A stretch of 64,000 nt of DNA. Source: Tetrahymena thermophila SB210. Taxonomy: Eukaryota; Ciliophora; Oligohymenophorea; Hymenostomatida; Tetrahymenidae. A program made the position numbers and the translations under genes. Position 1 is the stretch's first letter, and the number at the start of each line of letters is the position of its first letter. The stretch is taken from positions 186,001 through 250,000 of the forward strand of contig NW_002476422.1 of assembly GCF_000189635.1 (NCBI RefSeq). Reading direction: 5' to 3'. The notes under the pieces are model-generated. The model did not search any database. It saw only the letters and a program-made list of their open reading frames with translations, and had not been told where the DNA came from. Below are positions 12,204 through 26,461 of the stretch, piece by piece.

Positions 12204-15200
12204 TCAAACATAATTTTAGATAAGATTTTCAACATTCATAGTCTTATTATTATTGCTTTAAATTTCCATAATATTTAATGTACACTTCTAATTTTCTTAT
12301 ATTTTTTTGTTAATTTATTAGTTTTCTTCATTATTATTTCTTTAAGTCAATGGAATTTTATTAGAACTAACTATAGATTGAGATTTTTCCTAATTATTTA
12401 TTAAAATTTGAGAATCATTTTAACACTTTATTTCCTAAATCTTCTAATTTGATGATAAAAAACATTTTTTAGCAATTATTAATATTAAATACTTGAATAA
12501 TTTATATATTTCAATAATAGCATCTTTAAATATCAGCAAAGTATAATATATTATCCAGAAAGAGCTAATTCCAATTATAATCCATCCTATTTTCATTCTA
12601 TAATCTTCACTCACATCTTAGTCATCATTAATTAAAAGAGAAGCTAATACTTGTATAGTTATTAAAGAGAGTTCTTATAATATGAATTAGTAGTTATAGT
12701 AGTTGCTCTAAAAAGGAGTTATTAAAATTATAAAAATAGCAAGCAATAAGTTTAGTATAGAAATCAAAACTAACTGATGATAAGGCTCATTGTAAAGGTA
12801 CGTAATTACAATACAAAATAGAACTTTTCTAAAATATAATAGCACATTGTAGTATCTACTTAACATAAATACTAACTTTTTTCTATAGGATAATTGGTTT
12901 TCTTCAATTTTACATACAGAACTAATTAAATGAGCTGGAGAGTTTTTAATTTCTGATAAAATTATTGAATTTGTTTTTATTTTCTTTCTTATAGTACGAT
13001 TAATCTATGAATCACTCATTCTAAGTTTAGTACATTAAGAAGTAACAAAATCATTTAATTTATTTTCTTTAGAATTATTATTATTATTATTTTAAGAGTT
13101 TCTCTAGTTTTATGATTGAACTTAGTCTAAGGTTATTTTTAATCCACTTATAAGAGAAGAATATTTTTAAATAAAATTTTAATCATTAATTTTATTTTTC
13201 TGCTTGTAAATAATCACAAAAAAGAAAAAAGGGATTCCTAAAACAGTTATAGAGCTTATTGAGTGCAACATATAATTCAAAAAGCATGAATAAACATCAT
13301 CAAAGTTATATGTATTGAATTAAATCAATACTGCAACTACTAAGTAAATATAAAACGACCAACACATATCTATCATCGCAGAAAACTCCCATGTTTCTTT
13401 AATAGCTCTCTAACAATATAAATTTAAATATTTTATAGGAGATTTAGCAAATATCTTAGCTAATAAATAGAGTATAAAACCAGCTAAATATATTGTGAAA
13501 TATTGGCCAAAGTTTTTAAGGTAGTAATTATCAGTCTCCTAAGCCATAAACTAAGGAGGAGATTATTAGACGTAATTGGGGTCGATGATGTATAAAAAGA
13601 AATTAGGGATGAATGGGAAATTAAAGTTTTTAAAAAGCTGATAAAAATTCATAATATTGAGAGGATACCTGATATCTAAAAACATCAAATAGTATAAGAA
13701 ACCAGTGATATCAAGAGTATTACAAATTATGTAGATATTTCCAAAAAAAATAGCTGGGATGATTGAAAGCAATGAAGAGGTAACAAAGACAGAACCATAT
13801 TAAGTCAGCTTTTAAGAAGCCTCTATATTAGATTAAGATATTAACACAAATATTGATAGTTACAGTTCTTGAGATGTGTTTTTGATAGAATTTTCATGGA
13901 CAAACTATGCACTAGTTATAGTTATATTGAGAAAAGAATTCTTAATATTACAAGCAGGTACAATTAATAAATTTATCAGTTTATTTGAAGTTAAACTGAA
14001 TTATAAAGTGTATTTATTAGAGTCAATTCCTGTAATCTAAATGCTAAATATCTCTTTATTTAAAATCAGATTAAGAAAAAATATTTTTATAAGGGAATTT
14101 TTATTAAATGTTAAAGAATATTGAAATAAAATAAGATTTAGAAGAATATTAATTAAATAATAAATTTACTTAAATAATCAAGATTATTGAGAGTAGATTG
14201 CACAAGTGGATTATCAAAATTTATATTCACACTGTAACCGTTTGTTGTTAAGGTTTATTCTAAATGAAAATAGTTTGTTACTTACTGTGGAGTCTCAGGA
14301 ATCAAGTCACAACTCTGGCTATCGCTCCTAACTTGAAATCCTGAATTACATTTCTAACAAAGATAGTTGTTTGTACTTTAGCATTCTTAACAATTTTAAA
14401 CACTGCAAGGTAGGCATTGAGTTTGATCTGAATTTAAATATGTACTTGTTTAGCAAACTTAACAAATTTAATTATTTTATGGATCACATGTTAAACAATT
14501 TTAGATTTAGCATCGCATGCACTACTATTTGTCAGAAGATAAAGAGTAATTTTGTGAGCATTATTAGCATTTTTAATAATTTCCATTGAAGCATTATAAG
14601 CAGTTTGAAACAGAGCAAGGGAGGCATTAACTTTAATCTAAATTTAAGTATTTATTAGGTGAGCATACTTGACAACTAAAAGGATTTTATAATTTACAAG
14701 TTTGGCAATTACTAACAACACAAGAGTTAATCGAAATGCAATTTTGGGGATTTCTTTGATCTACTTAGAATGTAGAATCTGTGCATTATTTACATATTGT
14801 ATTATTACAAAGTTTACAATTAATTCCACAGTCAATACATTTTTTTGATACTGTATCAAAATATTAGTTTATTTTACAAGTTGATACACATTAACTATTT
14901 GTCAAGGTATATCCTTCAGAGCATGTAGAACAATAATAATTAGGACAACTTGCGCAATTATTAGTAATACAGCCACATAAATAAAGACTATAATAAGATT
15001 ATGGTTATATTAGTACTACTTAATTTTCAGGGCACTTATAAGAAGAATAGATTTCCTAATTTGTCCTTTGATATTAACCATTATAATAAAAAGCCGCAAT
15101 TAAGTTATATTTGATACATTAATTAGGGTCTGCATAGTATGTCTCTAATTTTATTTATATTTTAAATTAATTAATATAATTTTCCCTTAAAAATTTTTTT

Positions 15201-16235
15201 AGTTATGAAATATCAAAATAAATGAGAAACTTTTATGAAATAAATTGAAAGAAATTTAAAGTGTTAATTTTAAATGAAATTAAAATTACATGGCTAAGAT
15301 TTACAAATATTAAGTTTATCTAATGAGATACATTAATTATTTTAAAGAGAATAACCAGGGAAACACTATGTGCATATATTTTCAGTTTTACTAACAGCAC
15401 ATAGAAAGCAGTTTTATGAGCAACTAGTAATTTATTCACAAACTTATAAACCTGATGGTAGAGTAATTTTTTTAAAGCCGGATTTGCATACATCGCAATT
15501 ACTATCATTTAAACATATTTCACATGTTATAGAGCAAGTCATTGATATTTAAATTGCCTTAATACCAAGTAGGTAATAATTTGACTAATCATTACTAATT
15601 TTTTCAAAATGGATATTTAAATTATTATCCAAAATGTTAGCATCACTTTTGTAGAAAGATAATGATGCTTTTTTTGTTACCTAAGTACTTTAACAATACA
15701 GATCCCGATAAAAATCGAAATAATATGAATATTTTATAGTAGCAAAAGAAAAATTTAGCTTAGAATTAATATCAACATTTAACTTAACATCACCTTCCGT
15801 TACATATATGAGGTCTACCTGAAAAATTGAATAATTGATTTGACCTCCAATTTTATAGTTGAGCAGCATATCACCACTTTTATTTTTTCTTCTGTCCATT
15901 AAAAAACTAATTATTGAACTGTTTGTTTTATGGTAGCAGTCTGTAGAGCATTATGTTAATGCATATCCATCATCAGGCGAAATCCATGTTCCAATCAAAG
16001 CCTATTTGCAATCAGATGGCAAATCAGGTAAATTAAATGAAAAAAGTATAGTCTAAGCATTAACATATTTAGCTAATTTAAGTATTAAAAAAATAATTAA
16101 ATTTAAAAAAACACCAAAAAAATTATTTTATTGAAGTAAAAATTTACGCCAAAATAGAAAGAATAAAATCTATGTAAATACCAAAGATTTGATTTAGAGA
16201 TTTTAATGGATGATATTATTTTTTCTTAAAGCCAT
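12204..16235 (-). CDS. Cysteine-rich multi-pass transmembrane protein, copy 3
   Basis: Complete gene with exons 16235-16148, 16072-15290, 15144-14170 and 14029-12204. The four exon lengths are identical to copy 2 (1223 aa plus stop). TGA lies at 12206-12204. The signal peptide again spans intron 1 (…FFLFW then KYVNA|Q). A methionine in the mature part of copies 1 and 2 is Phe here, which rules it out as the start and supports the upstream ATG. The Cys-rich domain is somewhat diverged (CGCITNNCASCPNYYC against CGCYTKNCANCPYGIC in copy 1). The multi-pass domain is nearly the same as in copies 1 and 2. Function unknown; likely same location as its siblings. Confidence 0.85.
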
Positions 16236-19200
16236 CTTATTCTTAGATTAAATTTTTATATTTGATTATTTGAAGTTAAGTGTATTCGTATTTCTTCTTC
16301 AATATATAAAAGTAAATAAAAAATATTTATTACAGAATTCAACAAATCTAAATCCTTTTGTAATAAACTGTAAAATGTATATAAATTTCTTCTGAAAATA
16401 TATTTTAAAGCTTATTTTTTAAATCTTAATTACAACCACCAAATTAATTGTAAATCATATTTATTATATTTATAGTTTTAACCAACTTAAAGAGATAAAA
16501 AAATATTTCATTTTACTTCTTTATTTTTTAAATTTATTTTGCTAAAAAACTTTTTTAAGTTAAGCTAAATAACATATTATTACTCTTTTTGCAAGATTAT
16601 TTTTTAAAAATTTTAATGTTTCCAATTTTATTGACCTGAATTTTGATAAAAAATTAATAATAGCCATAGCATTAAAAAGTATATTATTGCTTATATATTT
16701 TGAAAGTAAAACTGTGATAAATTATTGATACTGGCTAAAAAAAATTTATTTGGTTTCTAATTTAATTAATAATTAATTAGCTTTTATTTGCACTTTTGGT
16801 ATTTTTCAAATATTCAATACATATATGTTAAGTACCAAAAAAAGTAAAAGAAAAAGGATACGATGAGCATATTAAATATTGAATTTATGTTTAGATTTGA
16901 TTTAATAATTTTATTTATACTTATTATTTTTTCTTTTAATTTTAGTCTAAATTCTATTAATACAATATATAATTAAGTATTTAAAATTTAAAATATTTAC
17001 TAAATTCTTCTTAAAATATTATTTTATGTTGACTTAATTGAAAATATATTTTAGAAACTTAAATTACTATAAAATGAATCAAAATAAAGTAATCATCATT
17101 TTCTTGAATACTGATACTTAATTTATGTAATTTAATTGATCTTTTCTAATAGATATTTGTTTCATTCATTATCAAATTAATTTATTTGGTATAAAAAAGA
17201 TGAGTTATATTTATTAATAATTCATTTATTATGTGGACAAATACGATGAGTTAAGATTTTAGGTTACAATTTTTAGTAAGTATGATTTTACTTTTTTTAA
17301 TTAATAATCTTGATTGAAATTAGATGAAACACTTTTTTACACCACATAGTCAATATTTTTATTATAAGGATATGATATCTTCATTTAGCTAACCAATCTT
17401 TATTCAAGTAAACAAAGATTATATTATTGTAATCACTATCAAGTGAATGAAAATATTTTTTTTTAAAACACTAAATGAAGGGAAATAAGTATTTTATTAA
17501 GTTAAAAGCTTCTTTAATGAACAAATTTACATTTAGATTATATATCCCCAAAAAAAGTATTCAAATCGATATCAGCAAACTTTAAAAAATTACATTTTTT
17601 TTGGCATTACAAATTTTTATAGCATACGATTAAATCTAATAAAGGAAAGAAGTAACAAAAGTCAGAATTAAAAAATAGGTACAGAATCTATAATTCATTC
17701 TTTTTACAACAAATATTTGGAATAAATGAAAAGGTCACTTTTAATAAAGCAAAAGAATTTTTATAAGATTAATCATTATTATTACATGAATATTTCTAAT
17801 AATTTATAGTTTGAGTTCTCATTAATAAATGCCCGTTTACAGAAAATGCTTTTTTTTCAAAAATTGTACTTTTTATGATTTTTAAGAATGGGTTCTAATT
17901 TTTCCAATTTGCTAATTAGTGAATGAGTGATGATCTACTGTCTTTTATTTTAATTATATGAGAAATAAGCAGAAATACTATTTCAATAATTATATTTATT
18001 TTTCTAATTGAAAAGAATGAATTCATTTTTAAATTTTTTTAGATTGAAAGTTATTATTTGTAAAATTAGTAGGCGATTGTAAATAAACTAAATAGAAATA
18101 TATAAAAGTACATTAGGTTATTTAAAATTTCTTAGTCATCAAACATTTTAAAACATATAAATCTTATCCATATTACTTACTAAACTTTTTTGTTTATTCA
18201 ATGGTTTTTTACCTATCAAATAGTATATTTATAATTTTAATTTTAAAGAATTCAATAAAATAGTAAATTAATTTTTGTTGAAAATTCATAATAATAAAAA
18301 TCATGTATAAATATTATTTTTGACATTAAACAATATTTAAAAAGTAAATATACAATATGTTTATATGTGTTCAAAATACTCTCCATAATTATTTATACAA
18401 AGCTAAATTCTTTGTGTCTATTTCCTCTTTTTAGTTAAATAATCAAATAATCCTTATTTATTATCGTGAATATCAAATTTATTTTTTATACGGCTAAACG
18501 ATCAAAAGTCTACTGGAGCCAAATCAGGAGAGCAGGGAGGCTATTGCATAAAAACAAACCATTCTCTTGAAGATATGTATAATTTAACTTTTTTTTACGA
18601 GTATTGTCATGATAAATATTAACCCTCTATATACCTGTTTAAGGTCTCTGATTTTTTAATTCATCTATTGTATTATGCTCTAAGTAAAGTTTTAATGTTT
18701 TTAACCTAAGTAATAATAATCCATATTGTTAGTTGAAAAAGATACAATTAATCATCTTCTTTTAGAATTAACTTCCTTTAACACTTAAATTTGGATGTTA
18801 ATCTTTTATGCACCACGAAGAGTTTGAGCCTGTATTTTGAATTTATCTCCAAAAAAACCAGCTTTAATACTGAGTGATAACGTTCCTCAGCTTCCATTTA
18901 CCTTACTGAATTTTTTCTAAATCTTTTCTACAGATTTAAATAGCCTTTATTGCTTATCTAATTCTGTTAAATTATCTGAAAATCTATTAGATACTCTGCT
19001 CAAAATTAAATGCTCAGTTAATATTCTTTGCAATGTAGATAAAACTCATTAGAAATATCCTCAATAGAATAAAATAGATTTTCTTAGATCATTTAATCAT
19101 TTTTTAAATATTTGTTTGGGTTGAGTCTGCTATTGATCTACCAATAAAATAGGAATCCTCCAGGGTATCTATCTCTACCTTTTGCAAAGAATCTCATCAA

Positions 19201-20306
19201 TTTTTTAATAAGAGAAGTCTTCATCTCCCATAGCTTCAATAAATTAATTTTAATTAATTGAATATATTAGTAGCATTTACACTTTAATAACCATCTTATT
19301 TTTATATAAATCTTTTATATTTTTGTTTTGAATTTTCTATAAAATTTATGTACTGATTTTTTTTAAATTTATTGATGTCTTAAATGATTATTTTAAATAT
19401 TATAAACAATAACTATTTTTAATTTAATAAAATATCAATTAAAAACCAAATATGCAATTATTAATGTGAGTGAAAAAATTTTTCTTTTTTTTTAGTTTAA
19501 ATATTAGAAAAAATTAATGTAAATTTGTTTGTTTATGATAAAAAAAATAATAATCAACAAAGAAATTTATCTAATATTTCATCATGCTTGTTAACATCTA
19601 AATAATATAAATTATATATTAATAATTTATTACTCTAAAATAAAAAACAATAATATTTTTATATTTATTTTCTCTGGTAAATTTAATAACGGAAGATGTT
19701 TAATTCCTAATAAATGAAGTAGGATTAATTAAATAGAACATTTTTAATTATTTATAATGCAAATGAATGATATTCTTTAGCTAATTATCAAAAAAATTAA
19801 AGAATTAAAATGAATTTTAAATCACTTATAATACATATTTTAGCTTTTCTTTGCAGTTAACCACCAAAGAATATGAAAAAAAATAAAACAATCTACCTAA
19901 ACTCAAAAAATTTTTTTTTATTCTTAATAAAATTTTTTTGTTTGACTGTTATGTTAAACTAATTTTCTTATTGATTCCTAGTAATCTATAAAAAAAATAA
20001 ATAATTTATACCTCGTTTCTCTTTTGTAATTAAAGAATAAAATATGATTCAGGTAAATTATTAATTGTTTTATATAACTAGAGCTGGCTTTTGATGATTA
20101 AATCTATTTAAATTTTAAAATTCAAAAAATTTAATATGATTTAAAAACTAATCAGTAAGTAAGTAAAACATAAATGACAAAAAAGAAAATTCAGGTAAGA
20201 TAAGTTAATACTTTTAAATCAAAGTTGAATAACTCAGTTAAAATATAAATAAATAAAAATCAATTACAAAATTAAAAAGTAAAAAGAATTTATTTTTGCA
20301 AAAAAA
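16236..20306. other. Spacer 3 between the Cys-rich array and the reductase array
   Basis: Positions 16236-17625 are homologous to spacers 1 and 2. Positions about 17625-18000 are an insert of roughly 380 bp that I cannot match within the window. Homology to spacer 1 resumes at about 18010 and runs through the transposon relic to about 19885. The last 400 bp lead into reductase gene 1. No other gene seen. Confidence 0.6.
18110..19260 (-). mobile_element. Tc1/mariner-like transposon relic
   Basis: Minus-strand translation shows two landmarks of this superfamily: IYHDNTR around 18624-18601 (second catalytic Asp region) and PPCSPDLAPVDF around 18550-18507 (third catalytic region; the 36.6-kb copy reads PPYSPDLVPVDF). 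They lie in different frames with stops between, so the element is dead. The left edge (about 18110) reads attaggttatttaaaatttc, a weakened version of the terminal repeat at 4750. A right terminal repeat was not found. It sits at the equivalent place in spacers 1 and 3. Confidence 0.72.
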
Positions 20307-20360
20307 CTGAGTTCACCATTTGCTATTCATCCTATTTCTCCTGAGCATAAAATTATAGGA

Positions 20361-22184
20361 ATGAAAACAGATAACATTCAATCCTAGATGTAAGATAGTC
20401 CATATATTATAAATTAAAAAAATGAATTGATCCCTTTAGAAACTCTTTCTTTGGGAAATAAATCTATGTAGGACCAACCAACTTAAATATAACAAAAAGA
20501 CTAAGTAAGTCAATTCAATGACTAAAGCTAAAGATTTTATGCTCAGAAGCATGATCAAGAAATAAACCATTAGACAGTACCAAAAAATCCAAAGAAAATT
20601 ATGTCATCTTGGAAAGCATCATGGCACCATAGGTTTATACAATACTGGCAATCTATATTTAACAGAAGAATTGTTTCCTTTTCTTGCTTTGCATTATAAA
20701 TTGGTGATGTTTTTATATTCTCTGCTATAGTTGCTTTTTGTTGCTTTGCCTGTATTGAAGATAAATAAGCAAAATCCTCTGGAAATATGGCTTCAATTTT
20801 AATGGGTAATTAATTATAATATTTAATTAATTAATTAATTATTTCTTTATTTAAAATATTGATTTTTTAGTGGTTTAATTTTTTTATCCTAATTTTATTT
20901 TAATTAATAATTTTCTGTAAAAACTAATGGTTATTTTACATTAATAATAGCTGCAACTATTGTATTTGGATGTCGCAATGGTCTACTAAGCTACTTCTTT
21001 GGGTTGAGCTTAGAAAGAGCATTAATTTGGCATTAGCTCCTTGCATGGGCTACTCTTGTCGCCTCATTAAATCACTGGTTTCACTCAAAGCGCCTCCTAA
21101 GTGGATATATTATTTAATTTCCTATAATTGCTTTTATCTTTTTCTCCATAAAGCCAGTTAGGAGATATTTGTGGGAGCTATTTATGAAAATGCACTGGAT
21201 TCTAATAATTGTATCAATTTATGGCTGCATAGCTCATAAAGTTAGTTATGCGCTTTTTGCTTTTGGCTATTTTATCATTGATGTTTGCTATAGGTATTTA
21301 TTTTATTTTTAATTTATAATAATGTATATAATTTCCCTAATAAAATATTTAGAATGTATACAATTTACATGCTTAGTGATGTGTCGAAATAAATCAAGTT
21401 AGAAAAAATAGGAAATAACATAACAAAAATTTCAATGTCAAGTAAGAATGTCAATTATAAGGGAGGATAATACTTTTTTTTAATGATTCCTAAAATAAGC
21501 TATCTATAATGGCATCCTTTTTCAGTATTTAGTGCTTCGTATGAAGATGAAGTAGTATTCTATGTTAAATCTCTAGGAGACTGGACTAGAGAGCTCTATA
21601 AAATAGCAGGCGAGCAAGGAAAACCAACAATCTTAAAAGGTTATTTAGATGGTCCTTATGGCTACCATTCTATAGGAATAGAAGGTGATAAGTATAAGCA
21701 TTTCTTATGTATAAGTGGAGGTATTGGAGTGACTCCAATTATAAGCACTGCCAAAGAAATTTTAAAATAAATGGAAAAAGGAAGACCTGTCAACAGCTTG
21801 CATTTTATTTGGACTGGAAGAGATTCCGCTATCGTAGAAAGTGTCTTAAAGCCAGACGAATTAAGATCTCTTTTAAACCAAGACGATTCAAGCATCTTAA
21901 AAAATTTCTACCACTATTCAGATAAAGGCGACAAAAAAATTGAAGATATTGAAAAGTAGGCATAATAGGAATAATAATAGTTAGTCTAATTATCTAAAGG
22001 AAGGCCAGAATTTACAAAATATTTTGAATCTGCATACAATGCAGCAAAAGAAAGTGGCGAAAGCCTTGTCGCTGTACTCACATGTGGTCCTCAATAACTT
22101 ATTGATACAGCTGAAATAAATTCAATGAAATGGTCAAAATAAGGAATTAGATTTGACTGCCATTAAGAAGTTTTTGACTTCTGA
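20361..22184 (+). CDS. Ferric-reductase-like transmembrane flavocytochrome, gene A1
   Basis: Exons 20361-20805, 20951-21293 and 21353-22184; 539 aa with TAA/TAG as Gln. It is predicted to move electrons from NAD(P)H through FAD and two haems across a membrane to ferric ions or oxygen. The N-terminus is Q-rich; one helix lies in exon 1 and five in exon 2. Haem ligand pairs are H176/H190 and H230/H244, both spaced 14. HPFS 317-320 binds FAD, DGPYG 362-366 lies in the same domain, GGIGVTP 385-391 binds nucleotide, CGP is at 507-509, and the protein ends in the aromatic VFDF. No EF-hands, so no sign of direct calcium control. Lys follows the fourth haem His where the B copy has Gly. The open frame extends 18 codons upstream to CTG-AGT at 20307, so the ATG chosen is the first available, not a proven start. 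Confidence 0.9.
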
Positions 22185-24609
22185 GAAATAAATAAATACA
22201 AATTCCTAAAAAAATATAATAATTATATTATCCAATAACATAAGAACATATTAAATGATAGATAGATAGTTTAATTTTTGATAAATAAAAAACTACCTCA
22301 ACTTAATTTATTACAAATTAGTTAATAAAATAAATAATTTAAAAAAATTTTTTTAATCATTTTTTAGATATATATCATTTATATTAGCACGCACTTTAAT
22401 TATTTACTTACTTATCAGAAACCTTATGACAAAAAAGTTATTGTCAGCTTATAAATTTTTGTTTTATTTTCTTTAATTAACATGGATGAATAGTAAGTAC
22501 TACATAAATTTACATCATACAATTATAAAAATATTTTTTCAGCAATAATCATTTATTTAATAAATCCCCTTACTATACCCAATACAAATTCTTGAAATAA
22601 AAGTCTATATAACACTTCCATCCAACTTTCTAAGAATTAGAGTGGGGATAATAAATAATTTTTATATATTTATTGAAGCCTTATACTTATATATACAAAT
22701 TCGTTATAAGAAAATTAGTAGGATTTAAGATTATTTTAAAATTTATTTTCAGTAAATAAATCAAAATATTTTTATAATAAAAGTAATTAATAGTTATTTT
22801 CTTTAATATTTTAAATTTTCTGTTTGATTAGTCTGAATTGTAAAATCATTCTTTAAATTTATATAAAAATAATCCTTTATTATTCATGTTAATCAACTAT
22901 AATTCTAGTCAATTAAAAAGCTAATTTTATTTTTGTAAAATATTACAAGGAAAATTTTAATAATAATATTTAAAAAATAAAATTTTAAATAATGAATTAA
23001 TTTTTATATGAGTTTTAATATATATTTATTAAATAAAAATACATAAATAATTTCAATAGAATTTAAGTACACCTTTAAAAGCAAAAAAACTTTGAACAGA
23101 TAGATATTAATTTGTTTAATTTAGATGAGTGCTTTGAATATAGTTTTGCATTTAAAATGTTTAAAAAAATATTTAGCTAAATTAATTAACAAGGTTAATT
23201 TGATAATTTTAATTGTAAACCTTTGATTTATTTTGATTTACTGATGATATTGAAGTTTAATACCAGTAATAATGGTGAAAGTCAAATTTTAATTTTTAGC
23301 CTGAAAATTTTTAATTAACTGTAAATCTTTAAAAAAAGTATCTTCGAGAAAAAATCTTAATCTTAAAAAAAGTCTGATATAAAAGTAAGAAAGGGACTTT
23401 ATTATTTTTATACTAAACCTCAGCTAAATATGATAAGTAAAATGATTTTTTATAATATTTACTGAATTGATAGTAAAAGCTTAAATTTTTTAAGTTTGAT
23501 CATTAGAGTTTATTACTTTTTTTATAGATGTTCTAAAGAATTCTTTTTAAATATTCACAGTAATTTATATCTAAACTTTTAAAAAAATAATACCAAGAAA
23601 TTCATAAAGGAAAAAAAATGTATCAACTAAATTCTAAACTAAAATTAAATACCTGGCTTGTAGAATACATTTGAATAAGTGGAAAATCTTATAAAGTAAG
23701 ATTAATGACTAAAAGAATTTTTAAATGCAGCATCTCGAATAAAAATTGGAATTTCAGAAAATCCAGGATAAAATTTGTAACAAATAATAATAAATTTAAG
23801 ATTCATTCTATTTCAATCTGACAATTTTAAATTTAAAGAAATTTAAAATATTAAAAATTATTTGTTGAATTCTGATTAAATTTTAAAAATTATATTAACC
23901 ATTTGAATTAAAAACTATATTTTCAGTTATTTTAATATACATTTTGATTAAAATGAACAATTTAAAATTCAAAATATTCAATTAAAAATGCCTGAATTAA
24001 ATAAAATGATAGAAAAGAACTTGTTAAAGACAATTAATTTTAACAAGGCTTTGCATTTTATCATTTTTAATCAAAAATTTTGATTATTTTTAAAGCAAAG
24101 TAACTTGTTGTTACTTTAAATAATGATAATTTAGTTATTTCAATCTTGAGCAAAAAAATAATTTCAAAAACTTAGAACAATTTGTTTTTTGTTCATCAAG
24201 TAGAATATATTTAATGGAAAAAAAAATTAACTTATTAAATATCATGTATTTTTATTAAAAAAATATGAATTTAAAAATAAATTAAAAACTAATCATTAAA
24301 TTTCAGGTTTATTTTGAAATCAAAATTTGATATTTGTGATTATGTAGTTAGTTAATTAATTAATTAAAAGGAATAGAAGAAGATTTTTAATTTCATAAAT
24401 TAATTGAAAACAAGCGTATTCTATTCAATATCTATTTTAGGCTTATTGAATAAATAAAGGAAGAGTGCAAACAAGAATATTATTATAAATACTAGAAATA
24501 GTTTACACAATCAAAACCTTATAATAAATTAAATAAAATAAATTTAACAAACAGCAAAAAGAAATAAAACTAAAAAACCTAATAAAATAACATAATTTCT
24601 TTTTAAAAA
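22185..24609. other. Intergenic region A1-A2
   Basis: AT-rich, without a recognisable gene. It is collinear with 40357-43058 except for 22612-22907 (about 296 bp), which is unrelated to the matching B segment 40780-41330. A tract of TTAA repeats lies near 24350. Confidence 0.6.
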
Positions 24610-24669
24610 GTGAGTCCTAGTCTTTCAATTCATCCTCTTCCTTCTGATTCTCTAAATCAAAACATAAAC

Positions 24670-26461
24670 ATGAAAGATCAATCTCTTCCAAACAATATAA
24701 AAGCCTCTTTACCAGATAAATAATAAGAATTGGAGCAGTTAGAAAACTAACCTCAATAGGAAAAAGGCGAAAATGGTTAAAATCCTGATTAAATATAACA
24801 AGAATCTCAAAAAATAAAAATGAGCGAATATATCAAATAACATCAGAAAAAGTCAATGTAGGTTTGCGAATCTATTGAATTAGAGCAAGAAAAAAAGAAT
24901 AAAAGTTGTCGTAATTCAGCTTGGCAAGCTTCTTGGCATTACAGAATTATCCAATATTGGCAGTCTATCTTCAATAGAAGAATAGTCTCATTTTCTTGTT
25001 TTGCTCTATAAGTTGGTGATGTTTTTATTTTCTGTGGGTTACTTTGCTTTTTGTGTATCAGTTGTGTTTCAATCAAAAAGTCAAAAAGCTCTGGAAATAT
25101 GGCTTCAATAACAATGGGTAACTAATTGATTAATATATTAATTTATCATTTAAAATTCTATATTCTAACTAATTATTTTTATAACACAATAGCTGCGACA
25201 ATAGTTTTCGGATGCCGTAATGGTTTTCTCAGCTACTTATTTGGATTAAGTTTAGAAAGGGCTCTTCTATGGCATTAATTCTTAGCTTGGATCACACTAG
25301 GTATGTCCATAAATCACTGGGTTCATTCAAAATCAATAGCTAGTGGATTTATTGTTTAAGTTCCTCTTATGGCATTCATAGTTTTCTCTATTAAACCAAT
25401 CAGAAGATATCTATGGGAGTTATTTATGAAAATGCACTGGATTCTTATCATAGTCATGATTGTAGGATGCATAGCTCATGGCGTAACCTATGCCTTATTC
25501 GCCCTAGGCTACTTTGCTCTGGATGTTGTTTACAGGTATTTTTATTATTTAATATAAAACTTACAGTTTACAACAAACAATTACTTCGATTTTAAAATTT
25601 TGTTAATTAATTTATATTTTAATAAACAGAGGATATACAGTGTACTAGCTCAGAAATATATCAAACTAAATGAAACTTGAAAGGATAGGAACAAATATAA
25701 CTAAAATTTCAATAAGCAATAAAAATAATAAATACAAAGGAGGATAGTATTATTTCATAATGATTCCTAAGCTTGGTTATTTACAATGGCACCCTTTCTC
25801 TGTTTTCAGTGCATCTTATGAAGAAGAAATAGTCTTTTATGTAAAATGCCTTGGTGATTGGACTACTCAATTGTACTAAATTGCTGGAGAGTAAGGTAAA
25901 CCCACTATATTTAAGGGCTATTTAGATGGCCCATATGGATACCATTCTATTAGCATAGAAGGAGATAAGTATAAAAATTTTCTTTGTATAAGTGGTGGTA
26001 TTGGAGTTACTCCAATCATTAGTACTGCTAAAGAGCTTTTACATTAAATTGAATAAGGAAGACCAATAAATAGTTTGTACTTTATATGGACTGGTAGAGA
26101 TTCAGCGATAGTTTAGAGTGTATTAAAACCTGATGATTTAAGATCTCTATTAAACCAAGATGATGCTACTATCCTTTAAAATTTCTATCATTATTCTGAT
26201 AAAGGAGATAAAAAAATTGATGACCTAGAAAAATAAGCTTAAATAGAATAGCATTAATTAGTTGTGTTAGCCAAAGGCAGACCAGATTTTAATAAATATT
26301 TTGAAGCTGCCTTTAATTCAGCAAAAGCTAAAGGTGATCATTTAGTAGGTGTGCTTACATGTGGACCTTAGCAATTAATTGATGCTGCTGAGATAAACTC
26401 TATGAAGTGGTCAAAGGATGGCATCAGATTTGATTGCCATTAAGAAGTTTTCGATTTTTGA
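24670..26461 (+). CDS. Ferric-reductase-like transmembrane flavocytochrome, gene A2
   Basis: Exons 24670-25117, 25193-25535 and 25630-26461; 540 aa. Same family and reaction as A1. Haem pairs H177/H191 and H231/H245 both have spacing 14. HPFS begins at 318, GGIGVTP at 386, CGP at 508, and the protein ends VFDF. Intron 1 is only 75 nt, the shortest first intron of the array. The N-terminal 110 residues are charged and Q-rich and diverge most from the siblings. The frame stays open for 20 codons before the ATG, back to GTG-AGT at 24610; this stretch resembles the equivalent stretch of gene 1 (shared I-H-P), so translation may begin earlier. It lies 2.4 kb after A1 in the same direction; independent transcription is likely. 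Confidence 0.9.

Larger units (their letters stand above)
1..19885. repeat. Tandem array of three ~5.7-7.5 kb units (gene plus spacer)
   Basis: Base 1 corresponds to about 7506 and 13243, so unit periods are about 7.5 and 5.74 kb. Each unit is a minus-strand Cys-rich gene plus its upstream spacer. Spacer homology of unit 3 continues to about 19885, matching unit 1 to about 6190. The first period is longer because spacer 1 carries about 1.6 kb (about 4690-6340, with the transposon relic) that spacer 2 lacks. Exons are more similar between units than spacers, which differ by many small indels. Confidence 0.85.

Noticed and set aside
20170-20200. ATG ... CAG|GTAAG upstream of A1 as the missing first exon
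   Set aside because: Phase 0 donor does not fit the phase 2 needed at TGAG|T, and no equivalent exon is visible in genes 2 and 5.
20970-21161. Short plus-strand frame in exon 2 of A1 under the standard code
   Set aside because: Wrong frame; the reductase frame with TAA/TAG as Gln carries the haem histidines.
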